64,000 nucleotides of DNA from Streptomyces atratus (GCF_014648655.1 NZ_BMRN01000024.1:1-64000), one strand, 5' to 3'. Counted from the first letter of the stretch, positions 49,415-58,592 are shown. The notes: generated by a model not told the origin, from the sequence alone. A program made the numbers and translations.

Positions 49415-50521
49415 TCAGCGGCACAGGGCCGCGTCCACGGCATTCTCAAGGTGCTTCACGGCTTGATTGGTCTTCGGTTCAAGGGTCATCGTGACGCTGG
49501 CGGCGCGGCCGTCGTCGGTGGCTGCGGCCCAGGTCCCGTAGCCCGGGATGGCGCCACTGTGGGCCCAGGAGACGCCCCCGCACGACAGCGGCACGCTCAT
49601 GATCCCCAGTCCGAAGCCGTAGCCAGGGGCTCCCACGGAGACGGTGGTGCGCATCTGGCCGAGCTGGGCCTTCGCGAGGAGGCGGCCGCCCAGCAGCGCG
49701 GAGAAGAAGCGATTGAGGTCGGAGTTGGTGGAGACCATCGCGCCTCCCGCCCAGGCCGCGGAGGGGTCGATCTCGGTGACGTTGCGCGGGGATGCGCCGG
49801 GGCGGTCCTGGCGGTAGCCCTGGGGATGACGCTCCCGGATGGCGATCTCGCCGGCGGCGGGGAAGTAGGTGTGGCGCAGCCCGACGCGCTCGATGACGCG
49901 CTTGTCGACCTCCTCGGCGAAGGGCCGTCCGGTGACCTGCTGCACGATCAGACCGGCCACCAGACAGTTCGTGCTGCTGTATCCCCACTTCGTGCCGGGG
50001 GCGAAGGCGGCTTCGTGCCGCAGAGCGACATCCAGGGCGTCGCGGGGAGAGAGGTAGCGGCGCTGGAGGATGTCGTCAGTGACGTCGTCTTCATAGTCGG
50101 GAAGTCCGCTGGTGTGCTGCAGGAGCTGACGCACGGTGATGCGGCGTCCGTCGATCCCCTTCCCGCGCACGAGACCCGGCAGGTACGTCTCGACCGGGTC
50201 ATCGAGGCGGACCTTGCCTTCGCCGACCAGTTGCAGCACGACCACCGCGGTGAACGTCTTGGTGACGCTGCCGATCCGCACCTGACCGTCCCGGGGCACC
50301 TCAGCGCCGGTGTCCAGGTCCCCGACACCCGCGGTATAGGCACGGACGAGCCCGTCACGGCCCTGCACACTCGCCAGCGCACCGGGCGCGCCATCGGAGT
50401 GCAGCAGCGTCTCCAGTCCCTGTCGCACGGGGTCCGGCCTGGCGGCGGTCGCGGATGCCGCCACGCCCGCGGTGACAGCGGTGGCCAGGGCAAGGGCGGT
50501 GAGGGCGAGGCGGGTACGCAT
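49415..50521 (-). CDS. Secreted serine hydrolase (class C beta-lactamase/DD-peptidase fold)
   Basis: 368 aa. Signal peptide to about ATA (residue 26). Active-site motifs: S85-V-T-K88, YSS at 181-183 within WGYSSTN, and HSG near residue 317 (SWAHSGAIPGYG). This is the D-alanyl-D-alanine carboxypeptidase / esterase branch, so it may act on cell-wall peptides or on esters; beta-lactamase activity cannot be read from sequence. GGAGGAACC fixes ATG 50521. Confidence 0.92.
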   Translation of the reverse strand: MRTRLALTALALATAVTAGVAASATAARPDPVRQGLETLLHSDGAPGALASVQGRDGLVRAYTAGVGDLDTGAEVPRDGQVRIGSVTKTFTAVVVLQLVGEGKVRLDDPVETYLPGLVRGKGIDGRRITVRQLLQHTSGLPDYEDDVTDDILQRRYLSPRDALDVALRHEAAFAPGTKWGYSSTNCLVAGLIVQQVTGRPFAEEVDKRVIERVGLRHTYFPAAGEIAIRERHPQGYRQDRPGASPRNVTEIDPSAAWAGGAMVSTNSDLNRFFSALLGGRLLAKAQLGQMRTTVSVGAPGYGFGLGIMSVPLSCGGVSWAHSGAIPGYGTWAAATDDGRAASVTMTLEPKTNQAVKHLENAVDAALCR

Positions 50522-50639
50522 CGAGGTTCCTCCAGAGCAACGTTGACGGGCCTTGGTGACAAGAGCAACTCTGCTGAGGGCAGTCGCCGTTGCTCATCAG
50601 TGATCACCCTGATCGGACCCCTGGTCCGCCCCTGAGACA

Positions 50640-51004
50640 CGGCCCGCCTGCAACCCGCGTTGCGCCAGGAGCCCTTAGTCCCCTTGTTGACGCCTTCGCT
50701 GCGGCCGTTGCGGTGCGGGGTGGGCGGTGAGGCCCGCGTCGACGGCAGCGCGGTCGAGTTCCAGGCCGCCTGCGAACGCGTGCAGACAGGGCAGTTCGGC
50801 GGTACGCACTGTGGTGCGTGCGGTGTCGTTGCCCGGAGCCGGGGAGCGGAGCTCGGCGAACTCCCGGACCAGGCAGGCGAGGGTGGTCACGTCGAAGCAT
50901 GCGACGGTGAGCTTGGCAACGAGCTTGGCATCTTTGTCCCACAGGTTGCCGCGGCGGGTGAGGAGGAGGCGGGCGAGATGCTGCGGGGTGGTGACCGGCC
51001 GGTC
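50640..51004 (-). pseudogene. ISL3-type transposase C-terminal remnant
   Basis: The minus strand reads TPQHLARLLLTRRGNLWDKD, VACFDVTTLACLVREFAEL, ELPCLHAFAGGLELDRAAVD, AGLT, then after a frameshift PHRNGRSEGVNKGTKGSWR. This is the end of an ISL3-family transposase; the usual LPYSNGxxEG motif is recognisable. Start and catalytic core are absent. Confidence 0.65.
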
Positions 51005-51007
51005 GTG

Positions 51008-51130
51008 TCAATCCCCTCGAACTGGGGAGATCTTCTGTGCGGCCAGCTCCGGAGCGGAGTCGGCCGGGTGGTCTCGCTCGTAGTCAATCGGGCTGCGGTA
51101 TCCGCACACGCTGTGCAGGCGATGGCGGAT
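51008..51130 (-). pseudogene. IS3-type transposase C-terminal tail
   Basis: RHRLHSVCGYRSPIDYERDH, PADSAPELAAQ and a stop at 51008 match the end of an IS3-family OrfB integrase (RRxHSALGYRSPxDYE). Only about 40 codons survive, abutting the ISL3 remnant and 70 bp from pcaL. Confidence 0.65.
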
Positions 51131-51200
51131 ACATGGGGAGGTCTGGCGAGTCTCCCGACCCCCTTCCATGAGAAATTGTGAGATATGGGAGCGTGGGCGG

Positions 51201-52478
51201 GTGAGTGAGACGACGACTGAAACCCTGCAATACCGCTTTGACGGGCCAGAAGACGCACCGATCCTGGTCCTGGGGCCCTCGCTCGGTACTTCATGGCACA
51301 TGTGGGACCGGCAGATACCGGAGCTCACCCAGCACTGGAGAGTCTTCCGCTTCGACCTCCCCGGCCACGGCGGCGCCCCCGCCCACTCCGCGACCGCCGT
51401 CACCGAACTCTCCGACCGGCTGCTCGCCACCCTCGACGGTCTCGGCGTCCAGCGCTTCGGGTACGCGGGCTGCTCCATCGGCGGCGCGATCGGCGCCGAC
51501 CTCGCGCTGCGCCACCCGCACCGGGTCGCCTCGCTGGCGCTGGTCGCCGCCTCGCCCCGGTTCGGCAGCGCCGACGAGTTCCGCCAGCGCGGGGTGGTCG
51601 TCCGCACCAACGGCCTGGAGCCGATGGCCCGCACCGCGCCGGAGCGCTGGTTCACCCCCGGTTTCGCCGCCACCCAGCCGGCCATCGTCGAGTGGGCGGT
51701 CCAGATGGTCCGTACCACCGACCCCGGCTGCTACATTGCCGCCTGCGAAGCCCTCGCCGTCTTCGACATCCGCGGCGAACTCGGCCGCATCACCGTTCCG
51801 ACCCTCGTGCTGGTCGGCGCCGAGGACCGGGTCACCGGACCGGGCGACGCCCGCACCCTGGTCGCGGGCATACCGGACGCCCGGCTCGCCCTTGTCCCCG
51901 GCGCCTCCCACCTCGCGCCGGTCGAGCAGCCCGGAGCCGTTACCGATCTGCTCCTCACCCACTTCTCCACGGCCTGGCAGGACACCCTCGCCGCCATCCC
52001 CGTCCCGCCCTCCGCCCCGCAGCTCTCCACCCCGGTGCTGCCCATCGCGGAGATCACCGCAGCCACACCGCAGCCCGATGCCGGGACCACCGGACGCGCC
52101 GACCCGTACGAGCCCGGCATGAAGGTGCGCCGCGAGGTGCTGGGCGACGCCCATGTGGACCGGACCATGGCCGCCTCCGACGATTTCACCGACGAGTTCC
52201 AGGAGCTGGTCACGCGCTACGCCTGGGGCGAGGTCTGGACCCGGGAGGGCCTGGACCGCCGCACCCGCAGCTGTGTCACGCTCACCGCGCTGGTCACCTC
52301 CGGCCATCTGGAGAGCCTGGCCGCCCATGTCAGGGCCGCGCTGCGCAACGGCCTCACCCCGGCCGAGATCAAGGAGGTGCTGATGCAGACCGCCGTGTAC
52401 TGCGGCGTACCGGCCGCGAGCGCCGCCTTCTCGATCGCCCAGACCGTGATTCAGGAAGAAACGACGCCCCGCCCGTAG
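51201..52478 (+). CDS. pcaL: PcaL: 3-oxoadipate enol-lactonase fused to 4-carboxymuconolactone decarboxylase
   Basis: 425 aa fusion of PcaD and PcaC, two consecutive steps of protocatechuate degradation in the beta-ketoadipate pathway. N-terminal alpha/beta hydrolase with nucleophile S92 (GCSIGGAIG) and late His in PGASHLAP. After a Pro/Ala linker (about 255-300) comes the carboxymuconolactone decarboxylase domain (RREVLGDAHVDRTM, YAWGEVWTREGLDRRTRSC, EIKEVLMQTAVYCGVPAASA). Such fusions are known in Streptomyces and Rhodococcus. GTG 51201 is chosen to match family N-termini; GGGAG lies about 9 bases upstream. None of the other pca genes is present; the upstream side is IS debris. Confidence 0.94.
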   Translation: MSETTTETLQYRFDGPEDAPILVLGPSLGTSWHMWDRQIPELTQHWRVFRFDLPGHGGAPAHSATAVTELSDRLLATLDGLGVQRFGYAGCSIGGAIGADLALRHPHRVASLALVAASPRFGSADEFRQRGVVVRTNGLEPMARTAPERWFTPGFAATQPAIVEWAVQMVRTTDPGCYIAACEALAVFDIRGELGRITVPTLVLVGAEDRVTGPGDARTLVAGIPDARLALVPGASHLAPVEQPGAVTDLLLTHFSTAWQDTLAAIPVPPSAPQLSTPVLPIAEITAATPQPDAGTTGRADPYEPGMKVRREVLGDAHVDRTMAASDDFTDEFQELVTRYAWGEVWTREGLDRRTRSCVTLTALVTSGHLESLAAHVRAALRNGLTPAEIKEVLMQTAVYCGVPAASAAFSIAQTVIQEETTPRP

Positions 52479-52490
52479 CAGGATGGGGCC

Positions 52491-53147
52491 ATGAGCACCG
52501 TGAACCCCGTGCACCTGACACTGACCAAGAAGACGCACTCCTGCATCCGTCTGGAGAAGGACGGGCGGACGCTCGTCATCGACCCGGGCGGCCTGTCGGA
52601 GGAGGACGCCGCCGTCGGCGCCGACGCGATGCTGGTGACGCACGAGCACTTCGACCATTTCGACGAGGGACGGCTGCGCGCCGGTATGGAGGCCAATCCG
52701 GCCGCCGAGATCTGGACCCTGCGCAGCGTCGCCGACCAGCTCTCCGCGGCCTTCCCCGGCCGGGTCCACACCGTCGGCCACGGCGACACCTTCTCCGCGG
52801 CGGGCTTCGACGTGCAGGTGCACGGTGAGCTGCACGCGGTGATCCACCCGGACATTCCGCGGATCACCAACATCGGCTTCCTGGTGGACGGCTCGCTCTT
52901 CCACCCGGGCGACGCGCTCACCGTTCCCGACCAGCCGGTCGAGACCCTGCTGCTCCCGGTGATGGCCCCCTGGAACAAGATCTCCGAGGTCATCGACTAC
53001 GTACGCGAGGTCAAGCCGCGCCGCGCCATCGACATTCACGACGCGCTGCTCGCCGATCTGGCCCGCCCGGTCTACGACAACCAGATCGGCAGCCTCGGTG
53101 GAGCCGACCACGGCAGGCTGACCCCGGGGGACTCGACCGGCCTGTGA
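52491..53147 (+). CDS. Metallo-beta-lactamase-fold hydrolase (UlaG/YtkL-like)
   Basis: 218 aa. Metal site THEHFDHFDEGRL, further ligands in ELHAVIHPD, HPGDALTVPD and DIHDALL. Resembles metal-dependent hydrolases of the UPF0173/L-ascorbate-6-P lactonase group; substrate unknown. It follows pcaL by 12 bp, so probably co-transcribed. Confidence 0.88.
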   Translation: MSTVNPVHLTLTKKTHSCIRLEKDGRTLVIDPGGLSEEDAAVGADAMLVTHEHFDHFDEGRLRAGMEANPAAEIWTLRSVADQLSAAFPGRVHTVGHGDTFSAAGFDVQVHGELHAVIHPDIPRITNIGFLVDGSLFHPGDALTVPDQPVETLLLPVMAPWNKISEVIDYVREVKPRRAIDIHDALLADLARPVYDNQIGSLGGADHGRLTPGDSTGL

Positions 53148-53182
53148 CCGCCGCCGGTCCGGCGACTGTCAGTGGGAGCCGC

Positions 53183-53188
53183 TAGGTT
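53183..53188 (+). promoter_or_regulatory. -10 box of leaderless exonuclease III gene
   Basis: TAGGTT seven bases before ATG 53196, no ribosome site between. Confidence 0.5.
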
Positions 53189-53195
53189 TACGTAC

Positions 53196-53975
53196 ATGCG
53201 CATCGCCACCTGGAACGTCAATTCGATCACCGCCCGGCTCCCGCGGCTGCTGGCCTGGCTGGAGAGCACCGGCACGGATGTGCTGTGCATCCAGGAGACC
53301 AAGTGCTCGGAGGAACAGTTCCCGGCGGACGAGCTCCGTGAGCTGGGCTACGAGTCCGCGGTCAACGCCACCGGCCGGTGGAACGGGGTCGCGCTGGTCT
53401 CCCGGGTCGGCCTGTCCGACGTCATCAAGGGGCTGCCCGACGGCCCCGAGTACGACGCCGTGCAGGAGCCCCGGGCGATCTCGGCGACCTGTGGTCCGGT
53501 CCGCCTCTGGTCGGTGTACGTGCCCAACGGCCGCGAGATCGAGCACGCGCACTACGCGTACAAGCTGCGCTGGTTCGAGGCCCTGCAGAAGGCCGTCGCC
53601 GCGGACGCCGCCGGCTCGCAGCCCTTCGCTGTCCTGGGCGACTTCAATGTGGCCCCGACCGACGAGGACGTCTGGGATCCGGCGCTGTTCGTGGGTGCGA
53701 CCCACGTCACTCCGGCCGAGCGCGCCGCCCTCGCCGCACTGCGTCAGGAGGGCTTGTCCGACGTCATGCCGCGCCCGCTCAAGTACGACCGTCCATACAC
53801 CTTCTGGGACTACCGGGAGCTGCGGTTCCCGAAGAACAAGGGCATGCGGATCGACCTCGTCTACGGCAACGCGCCCTTCGCCGCGGCGGTCAAGGACAGC
53901 TATGTGGACCGCGAGGAGCGCAAGGGCAAGGGCGCGTCGGACCACGCCCCGGTGGTCGTGGACCTCGATCTCTGA
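53196..53975 (+). CDS. xth: Exodeoxyribonuclease III
   Basis: 259 aa, AP endonuclease and 3'-5' exonuclease of base-excision repair. Family motifs in order: ATWNVNSI, CIQETKCSEEQFP, GVALVSR, SVYVPNGRE, LGDFNVAPTDEDVWDP, FWDYRE, GMRIDLVYG and SDHAPVVVDLDL (catalytic Glu, Asp, Asn and His positions intact). Normal length. Transcript probably leaderless. The terminator at 54067 follows. Confidence 0.96.
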   Translation: MRIATWNVNSITARLPRLLAWLESTGTDVLCIQETKCSEEQFPADELRELGYESAVNATGRWNGVALVSRVGLSDVIKGLPDGPEYDAVQEPRAISATCGPVRLWSVYVPNGREIEHAHYAYKLRWFEALQKAVAADAAGSQPFAVLGDFNVAPTDEDVWDPALFVGATHVTPAERAALAALRQEGLSDVMPRPLKYDRPYTFWDYRELRFPKNKGMRIDLVYGNAPFAAAVKDSYVDREERKGKGASDHAPVVVDLDL

Positions 53976-54066
53976 CGCCTCGGACGTCGGCCGTCATTGT
54001 CAGTGGTCGCCGATACGGTGGTCGATGTCCTTATCCCGCTTGCTGGCTGCTTGCTGTGACCAGGAC

Positions 54067-54096
54067 AGCCCCGCCCGTTCAGCGCCGGGCGGGGCT
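54067..54096. terminator. Bidirectional terminator
   Basis: 11-bp perfect stem AGCCCCGCCCG (54067-54077) with 54086-54096, 8-base loop, followed by TTCATT, between convergent xth and the efflux gene. Confidence 0.85.
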
Positions 54097-54110
54097 TCAT
54101 TCATGGCCGG

Positions 54111-55289
54111 TCAGATCGCAGGAATTCCATCCCGAGTCCGGTCGGTGGCCCGGCGCATCCCCAGCGACGCCCCGGCGGTGCCCAGCGCCAGGACCATCAG
54201 GAGTGCGCTCACCCACAGCGGTGAGCGGAAGCCGAACCCCGCGTCGATCGCGAGCCCGCCGAACCAGGGGCCGAGCGCGCCGCCCACATTGAACGCGGAC
54301 GTGGCGAACGAGCCGGACAGAGTCGGTGCGTCGGCCGCCAGCCGGAACACCCACGAGATCAGCGCCGTCCCGGTACCGAACGCAAGCATGCCCTGGACGA
54401 AGACGAGCGCGACCGTTGCGAACGGGCTTCCCGCGGTCAGTGCGAACCCGGTCCAGCCGACGGCGAGCGAGAGCAGACCGGCCGTGGTGAGGGCGACCGG
54501 CCGGGCGTCGATGATCCGGCCGGCGACGGTGACCCCGACGAACGAGCCCAGGCCGAACAGCGCGAGCAGGGCGGGCACCCAGGCGGCACCGAATCCGGTG
54601 ACATGGGTTGCGAGCGGCTCGAAGTAGGAGAACGCGCAGAACGTCGCCCCTTGCACGAGGGCGCTCGTCAGCAGGGTCAGCAGCAGCCGCGGACGGGCCA
54701 GGGCTCCCAGCTCGTCGCGTGCGGGTACGGGGGTGGACTTCGGCCGTGCCCCCGGAATCGTCCTGGCGATCACGACGACAGCCGGTACGGAGACGAGCGC
54801 CACGGCCCAGAACGCCGACCTCCACCCCCAGTGCCCGCCCAGTGCCGCACCGGCGGGCACCCCGGCCACACAGGCGATGGTGACGCCCCCGACCACCACG
54901 GACGTGGCGCGTGCCCGGGCCTCGGGTCCGACCATGGAGACCGCCGTCACCAGGGCCACGGCCCAGAAGCCGGCATTCGCCAGCGCCCCGACGACCCGCG
55001 TCGCGAGAAGCACCCCATAGCTGGGGGTGAGTGCGCCGATGACATGGACGGCGCTGAAGACACAGAGGAAGAACAACAGGGCACGGCGGCGCGGCCAGTT
55101 CCGGCTGAAGAGCGCCATCAACGGCGCCCCGACGACCATGCCGATCGCGAAGGCCGAGGTGAGCAGCCCCGCGGCCGGAATGGATACGTGGAGGTCGGCG
55201 GCGATGTCCGACACCAGACCGGACAGCATGAACTCGGATGTGCCCTGGGCGAAGACGGCGAGCCCGAGCGCGTAGACAGCGAATGGCAT
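54111..55289 (-). CDS. MFS drug efflux transporter, Cmx/Cml (chloramphenicol resistance) type
   Basis: 392 aa, twelve helices. The N-terminus (YALGLAVFAQGTSEFMLSGL, LTSAFAIGMVVGAPLMALFS) closely follows the Streptomyces/Corynebacterium chloramphenicol exporters, including the motif D-like FAQGTSEF and GxxxGAPxMA. The next conserved part is RVVGALANAGFWAVAL, then GVPAGAALG (motif C). ATG 55289 has GGGG about 7 bases upstream. Drug specificity is inferred by family resemblance. A 20-bp perfect palindrome lies 56 bp upstream. Confidence 0.88.
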   Translation of the reverse strand: MPFAVYALGLAVFAQGTSEFMLSGLVSDIAADLHVSIPAAGLLTSAFAIGMVVGAPLMALFSRNWPRRRALLFFLCVFSAVHVIGALTPSYGVLLATRVVGALANAGFWAVALVTAVSMVGPEARARATSVVVGGVTIACVAGVPAGAALGGHWGWRSAFWAVALVSVPAVVVIARTIPGARPKSTPVPARDELGALARPRLLLTLLTSALVQGATFCAFSYFEPLATHVTGFGAAWVPALLALFGLGSFVGVTVAGRIIDARPVALTTAGLLSLAVGWTGFALTAGSPFATVALVFVQGMLAFGTGTALISWVFRLAADAPTLSGSFATSAFNVGGALGPWFGGLAIDAGFGFRSPLWVSALLMVLALGTAGASLGMRRATDRTRDGIPAI

Positions 55290-55344
55290 GAAGAAACCCC
55301 ATGGACGGCTGATGGATGGACCAGGCAGGGGGTGTGGGCCGCGC

Positions 55345-55364
55345 CCGCCCGTCATGACGGGCGG
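55345..55364. promoter_or_regulatory. 20-bp perfect palindrome upstream of the efflux gene
   Basis: CCGCCC-GTCATGAC-GGGCGG reads the same on both strands, starting 56 bp before the efflux ATG. It could be an operator or, as RNA, a hairpin in the leader. Confidence 0.6.
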
Positions 55365-56044
55365 CAACGCGGAAGAATGTCCGGGGCGTTCATGGACGGG
55401 ACTCGACAACGAGGCAGGCGCCCACGTCGGAGAATCTGCGCACGAGCGCATACAAGAAAAGCGCAGCCCACACTGCTGTGGTCCTGCGGCGGCAGTCCGA
55501 CGCAGCGACCCCATGGCCGGCACACGGCCGGGCGGGATCAATTCGACAGCGGATCAGCCACCGGTGGACCGGTGGCTAGTCTCTGTCGGACTCGGGGCTC
55601 GACATGATCGCGAAGCTAGCAGCACGGACCCGCTCTCCGCCAGCACTTTTTGCGCCAGGACACCGGAGCCCGGGAATGCCTCGGCCGGCGCACCGGATCG
55701 GCCTCCAGCAACGTGGCGCAAGCCCGGTCACACGGGCAGTGGCCGGTCACAGCGGGCGGTGGTGATCTGCGACAAGAGCCCCGGGCGGCAGCGGACATCC
55801 ACCGCACGTGCATCGTTCGTCGGTCGGGGCGAGGAGAACTGAAGCCCGCTGGCCCGGTGCCGGGGGTGCTCGTGCGACACGCAGGGACCAGGAGGCCGAC
55901 TGCGAACGGGGCTCCGGCTGTCGCAATAGAAGCTTCACGCACCCGATACGGGCGAGGCATCCTTGCGAGGCCGGGTGTTAACGGTCGCCCCGTGTTGTAG
56001 GTGCGCCAGGGTATCAAGCTGTCATGTGTGGTGGATCTGATCCT
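55365..56044. other. No gene supported
   Basis: About 680 bp between divergent efflux and phosphatase genes. Short open frames on both strands lack ribosome sites and family resemblance. It should contain both promoters. No convincing PHO box was found, though GTTAACG occurs at 55977-55983. Confidence 0.5.
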
Positions 56045-56070
56045 CTCTCGCGCGGTCAGCGGCGCGAGAG
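56045..56070 (+). other. Hairpin in the phosphatase leader
   Basis: CTCTCGCGC (56045-56053) pairs with 56062-56070 (8-base loop), ending 17 bp before the ribosome site. May be a leader structure or attenuator. Confidence 0.4.
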
Positions 56071-56097
56071 CCCTTTACCGCTCTCCAAAGGATGAAG

Positions 56098-57696
56098 ATG
56101 CCCCGAACCGATGCCCCGTTCGTCACCCGTCGTGGCTTCATCGGCGCAGTTGGCGCGGCCTCCGTGCTCCTCGGTACCGGAGCCGTCGCGAGCAATACGG
56201 CAGTTGCCCAATCCCGGTCCGCAGCACGGGACTTCCCGTTCCGTGTAGGCGTCGGATCCGGTGACCCGCTGCCCGATTCCGTGGTGTTGTGGACCCGTCT
56301 GGCGACCGACCCGCTCGCCCCCGACGGCTCCGGCGGAATGCCGCCCCGTCCGGTCGCTGTCCGGTGGGAGGTCGCCGAGGACGAGCGGTTCCGTCGCGTG
56401 GTGAAGCGTGGCACCGTCACGGCGACGCCCGAACTCGGTCACTCCGTTCACCCGGAGGTGTGGGGCCTGCGTCCCGGCCGCGTGTACTGGTACCGCTTTC
56501 GTGTCGGTGGCCACATCAGCCAAGTGGGCCGCACCAGGACCGCTCCGTCGTACCATGCCAGGCTCTCGTCGCTGTCCTTCGCGTTCGTCAGCTGTGCCAA
56601 CTGGAGCGATGGCTTCTTCACGGGCTACCGCCACCTCGCGAACGAGGACATCGACCTCGTCGTCCACCTCGGCGACTACATCTACGAGTACGGCATCAAC
56701 GCCACCGGCGGCGCCCGTAAGCAACCGATGGGCGGCGAGTTCCGGCCCGAGGCAACGGACTTGGCGCGGTACCGGCTGCAGTACGGGCTCTACAAGAGCG
56801 ACCCCGACCTGATGGCCGTGCACGCCGCGCACCCCTTTGTGGCGACCCTCGACGACCACGAGGTCGAGAACAATTGGGCCGACGAGTTCCCCGAGGCGTC
56901 GAGCCAGAGCAAGGGGGAGCTGTGGCTGCCGCGCCGTGCGGCGGCGTTCCAGGCCTACTACGAGAACCTGCCCTTCCGTGCCGGGTCGATCCCGGGCGGC
57001 GCCGACATGCGGATCTACCGCCGGTTGACCTACGGGAACCTGGTCGACTTCAACGTCCTCGACACTCGGCAGTTCCGCGACGACCAGCCGTACGGTGACG
57101 GCACCCACGCCCCCGGACCGGAGAGCACCGACCCGTCGAAGACGATGATGGGCTTCGAGCAGGAGGCATGGCTTCTGGACAACTTCGCACGCTCGAAGGC
57201 CCGCTGGCAGGTGATCGCCAACCAGGTACCGATGGCCGAGGTCGACCTGGACCCCACCGAGGCGAAACTGCTCTTCATGGACCCCTGGGACGGGTACGCC
57301 GCCAACCGTCGGCGCATCCTCGGCGGCGCTCTCGAACGCGACGTCGACAACCTGGTCGTGCTCAGCGGCGACCGTCATCAGAACAACGCCGCCAACCTGC
57401 TCCTCGACTACGACGACGAGCGCTCGCCGATCGTCGGCAGCGAGTTCGTCGGCACGTCGATCACCAGCTCCGGTGACGGCGTGGACATGAACGAGTGGGG
57501 GCGGACAGCCCTAGCCGCGAACCCGCACATGAAATTCTTCAACTCGCAGCGCGGCTACGTCCGGTGCAGCGTCACGAAGAACGAGTGGCGCAGCGACTTC
57601 CAGGTCATGCCGTACGTCAGCCGGCCGGATGCACCCATCTCGACACGGGCGACGTACGTCATCGAGAACGGGGTGCCGGGTGTGCAGCCCGCATGA
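56098..57696 (+). CDS. phoD: PhoD-family alkaline phosphatase, Tat-secreted
   Basis: 532 aa metallo-phosphodiesterase/phosphomonoesterase exported folded. Twin-arginine signal TRRGFIG (R11-R12) with hydrophobic core to about residue 40. N-terminal PhoD_N domain (GVGSGDPLPDSVVLWTRLA, VYWYRFRVGG) and catalytic domain: CANW, HLGDYIYEYG, LDDHEVENNW (metal ligands), LDTRQFRDDQPYG, WQVIANQVPM, LSGDRHQNN. ATG 56098 has AAAGG at good spacing; ATG 56092 is too close to it. Usually PhoP-controlled in Streptomyces. Confidence 0.94.
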   Translation: MPRTDAPFVTRRGFIGAVGAASVLLGTGAVASNTAVAQSRSAARDFPFRVGVGSGDPLPDSVVLWTRLATDPLAPDGSGGMPPRPVAVRWEVAEDERFRRVVKRGTVTATPELGHSVHPEVWGLRPGRVYWYRFRVGGHISQVGRTRTAPSYHARLSSLSFAFVSCANWSDGFFTGYRHLANEDIDLVVHLGDYIYEYGINATGGARKQPMGGEFRPEATDLARYRLQYGLYKSDPDLMAVHAAHPFVATLDDHEVENNWADEFPEASSQSKGELWLPRRAAAFQAYYENLPFRAGSIPGGADMRIYRRLTYGNLVDFNVLDTRQFRDDQPYGDGTHAPGPESTDPSKTMMGFEQEAWLLDNFARSKARWQVIANQVPMAEVDLDPTEAKLLFMDPWDGYAANRRRILGGALERDVDNLVVLSGDRHQNNAANLLLDYDDERSPIVGSEFVGTSITSSGDGVDMNEWGRTALAANPHMKFFNSQRGYVRCSVTKNEWRSDFQVMPYVSRPDAPISTRATYVIENGVPGVQPA

Positions 57697-57837
57697 GGGT
57701 GCGGTGAGCGCCGGCACGCGGTACGGCCGGCGCTCCGAGGCGGACCTCGACGCCACGCGGCCGAACGGCCGCAGCGCGTGCGACGCTGCCCGCCGGACCT
57801 GACCGACGGCGGGAAGAGGTCCGGCAGTCTCCATGAG

Positions 57838-57879
57838 CCGGTGTCCGAGGGGGAGCGCTCGAGCCCACTCGGACACCGG
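57838..57879. terminator. Terminator-like hairpin after phoD
   Basis: 12-bp perfect stem CCGGTGTCCGAG (57838-57849) with 57868-57879, 18-base loop, then TGAAAAGACC. About 140 bp past phoD. Confidence 0.55.
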
Positions 57880-58592
57880 TGAAAAGACCTGTTGGTCAGG
57901 GCCTCTGCCTTCCGGCCGTGGACTCACCCCGCACAGGGCCCGCAGCGCTGCGAGACCCGGGTCAGACCTTGCCGGCGGTGAGAGCCCCGTGAGGTTCGGC
58001 AGAAGGTTGGGACGGCCGGTCCGGGCGTCCGTCACCACGCCGCTGGTGGCGCTCGACTTGATCGCGGTGACCGTCGCCGGGCTCGCCAAGATGGCCTCCA
58101 GCGGTCCGTAGCCGGTGGCCGGCGCCTCACCGCCGGGCAGGTCGGCCCGCAAGAATCGCCGGTCTTCCAGGTCGCTCACACCCGGACACCGTGACGCCAT
58201 GACGTCCGGACGTGTTCCGGATGACGAATCAGAAACGGAGGCCGGTGTGCCCGGACCGGGCGGGCTGGTTTCGGCGTCACGGATTCGCATATCCGTTCAC
58301 TGGTACGTCTGATCGATGGTCGGTGGTCTCCGACGTCGGCTGCCTGGCCGGTTTCGGGTCGCAGCCCACACCTCAAGGTGCGGCGATCCGGGGCCGGTTT
58401 TGTGTCATGGTGGGCTGATGGTCGCTTCACGATGTTGACTGAGTGGGGCCCGGTGGGAGTCGAATGGGAGATGATCACGGTGGATGTGAGTGAACCGAGG
58501 GTGACGGGAACGCGTTGCCCGGCGTCGCCCGTGGGTGGTGCCCCCCGAACCGGGACGCCGTCCAGCGGCGGTGCGCCCCAGGGAAACCGATC
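57880..58592. other. No gene supported
   Basis: About 710 bp. Frames on both strands are uneven in codon use and lack ribosome sites or homology. It probably includes the promoter for the gene at 58593. Confidence 0.5.

Noticed and set aside
55616..56017. 133-codon minus-strand frame between efflux and phosphatase genes
   Set aside because: No ribosome site, unusual Arg/Pro/Cys composition, no recognisable family.
55960..56097. PHO box upstream of phoD
   Set aside because: No two adjacent GTTCACC-like repeats could be found; GTTAACG alone is not enough.
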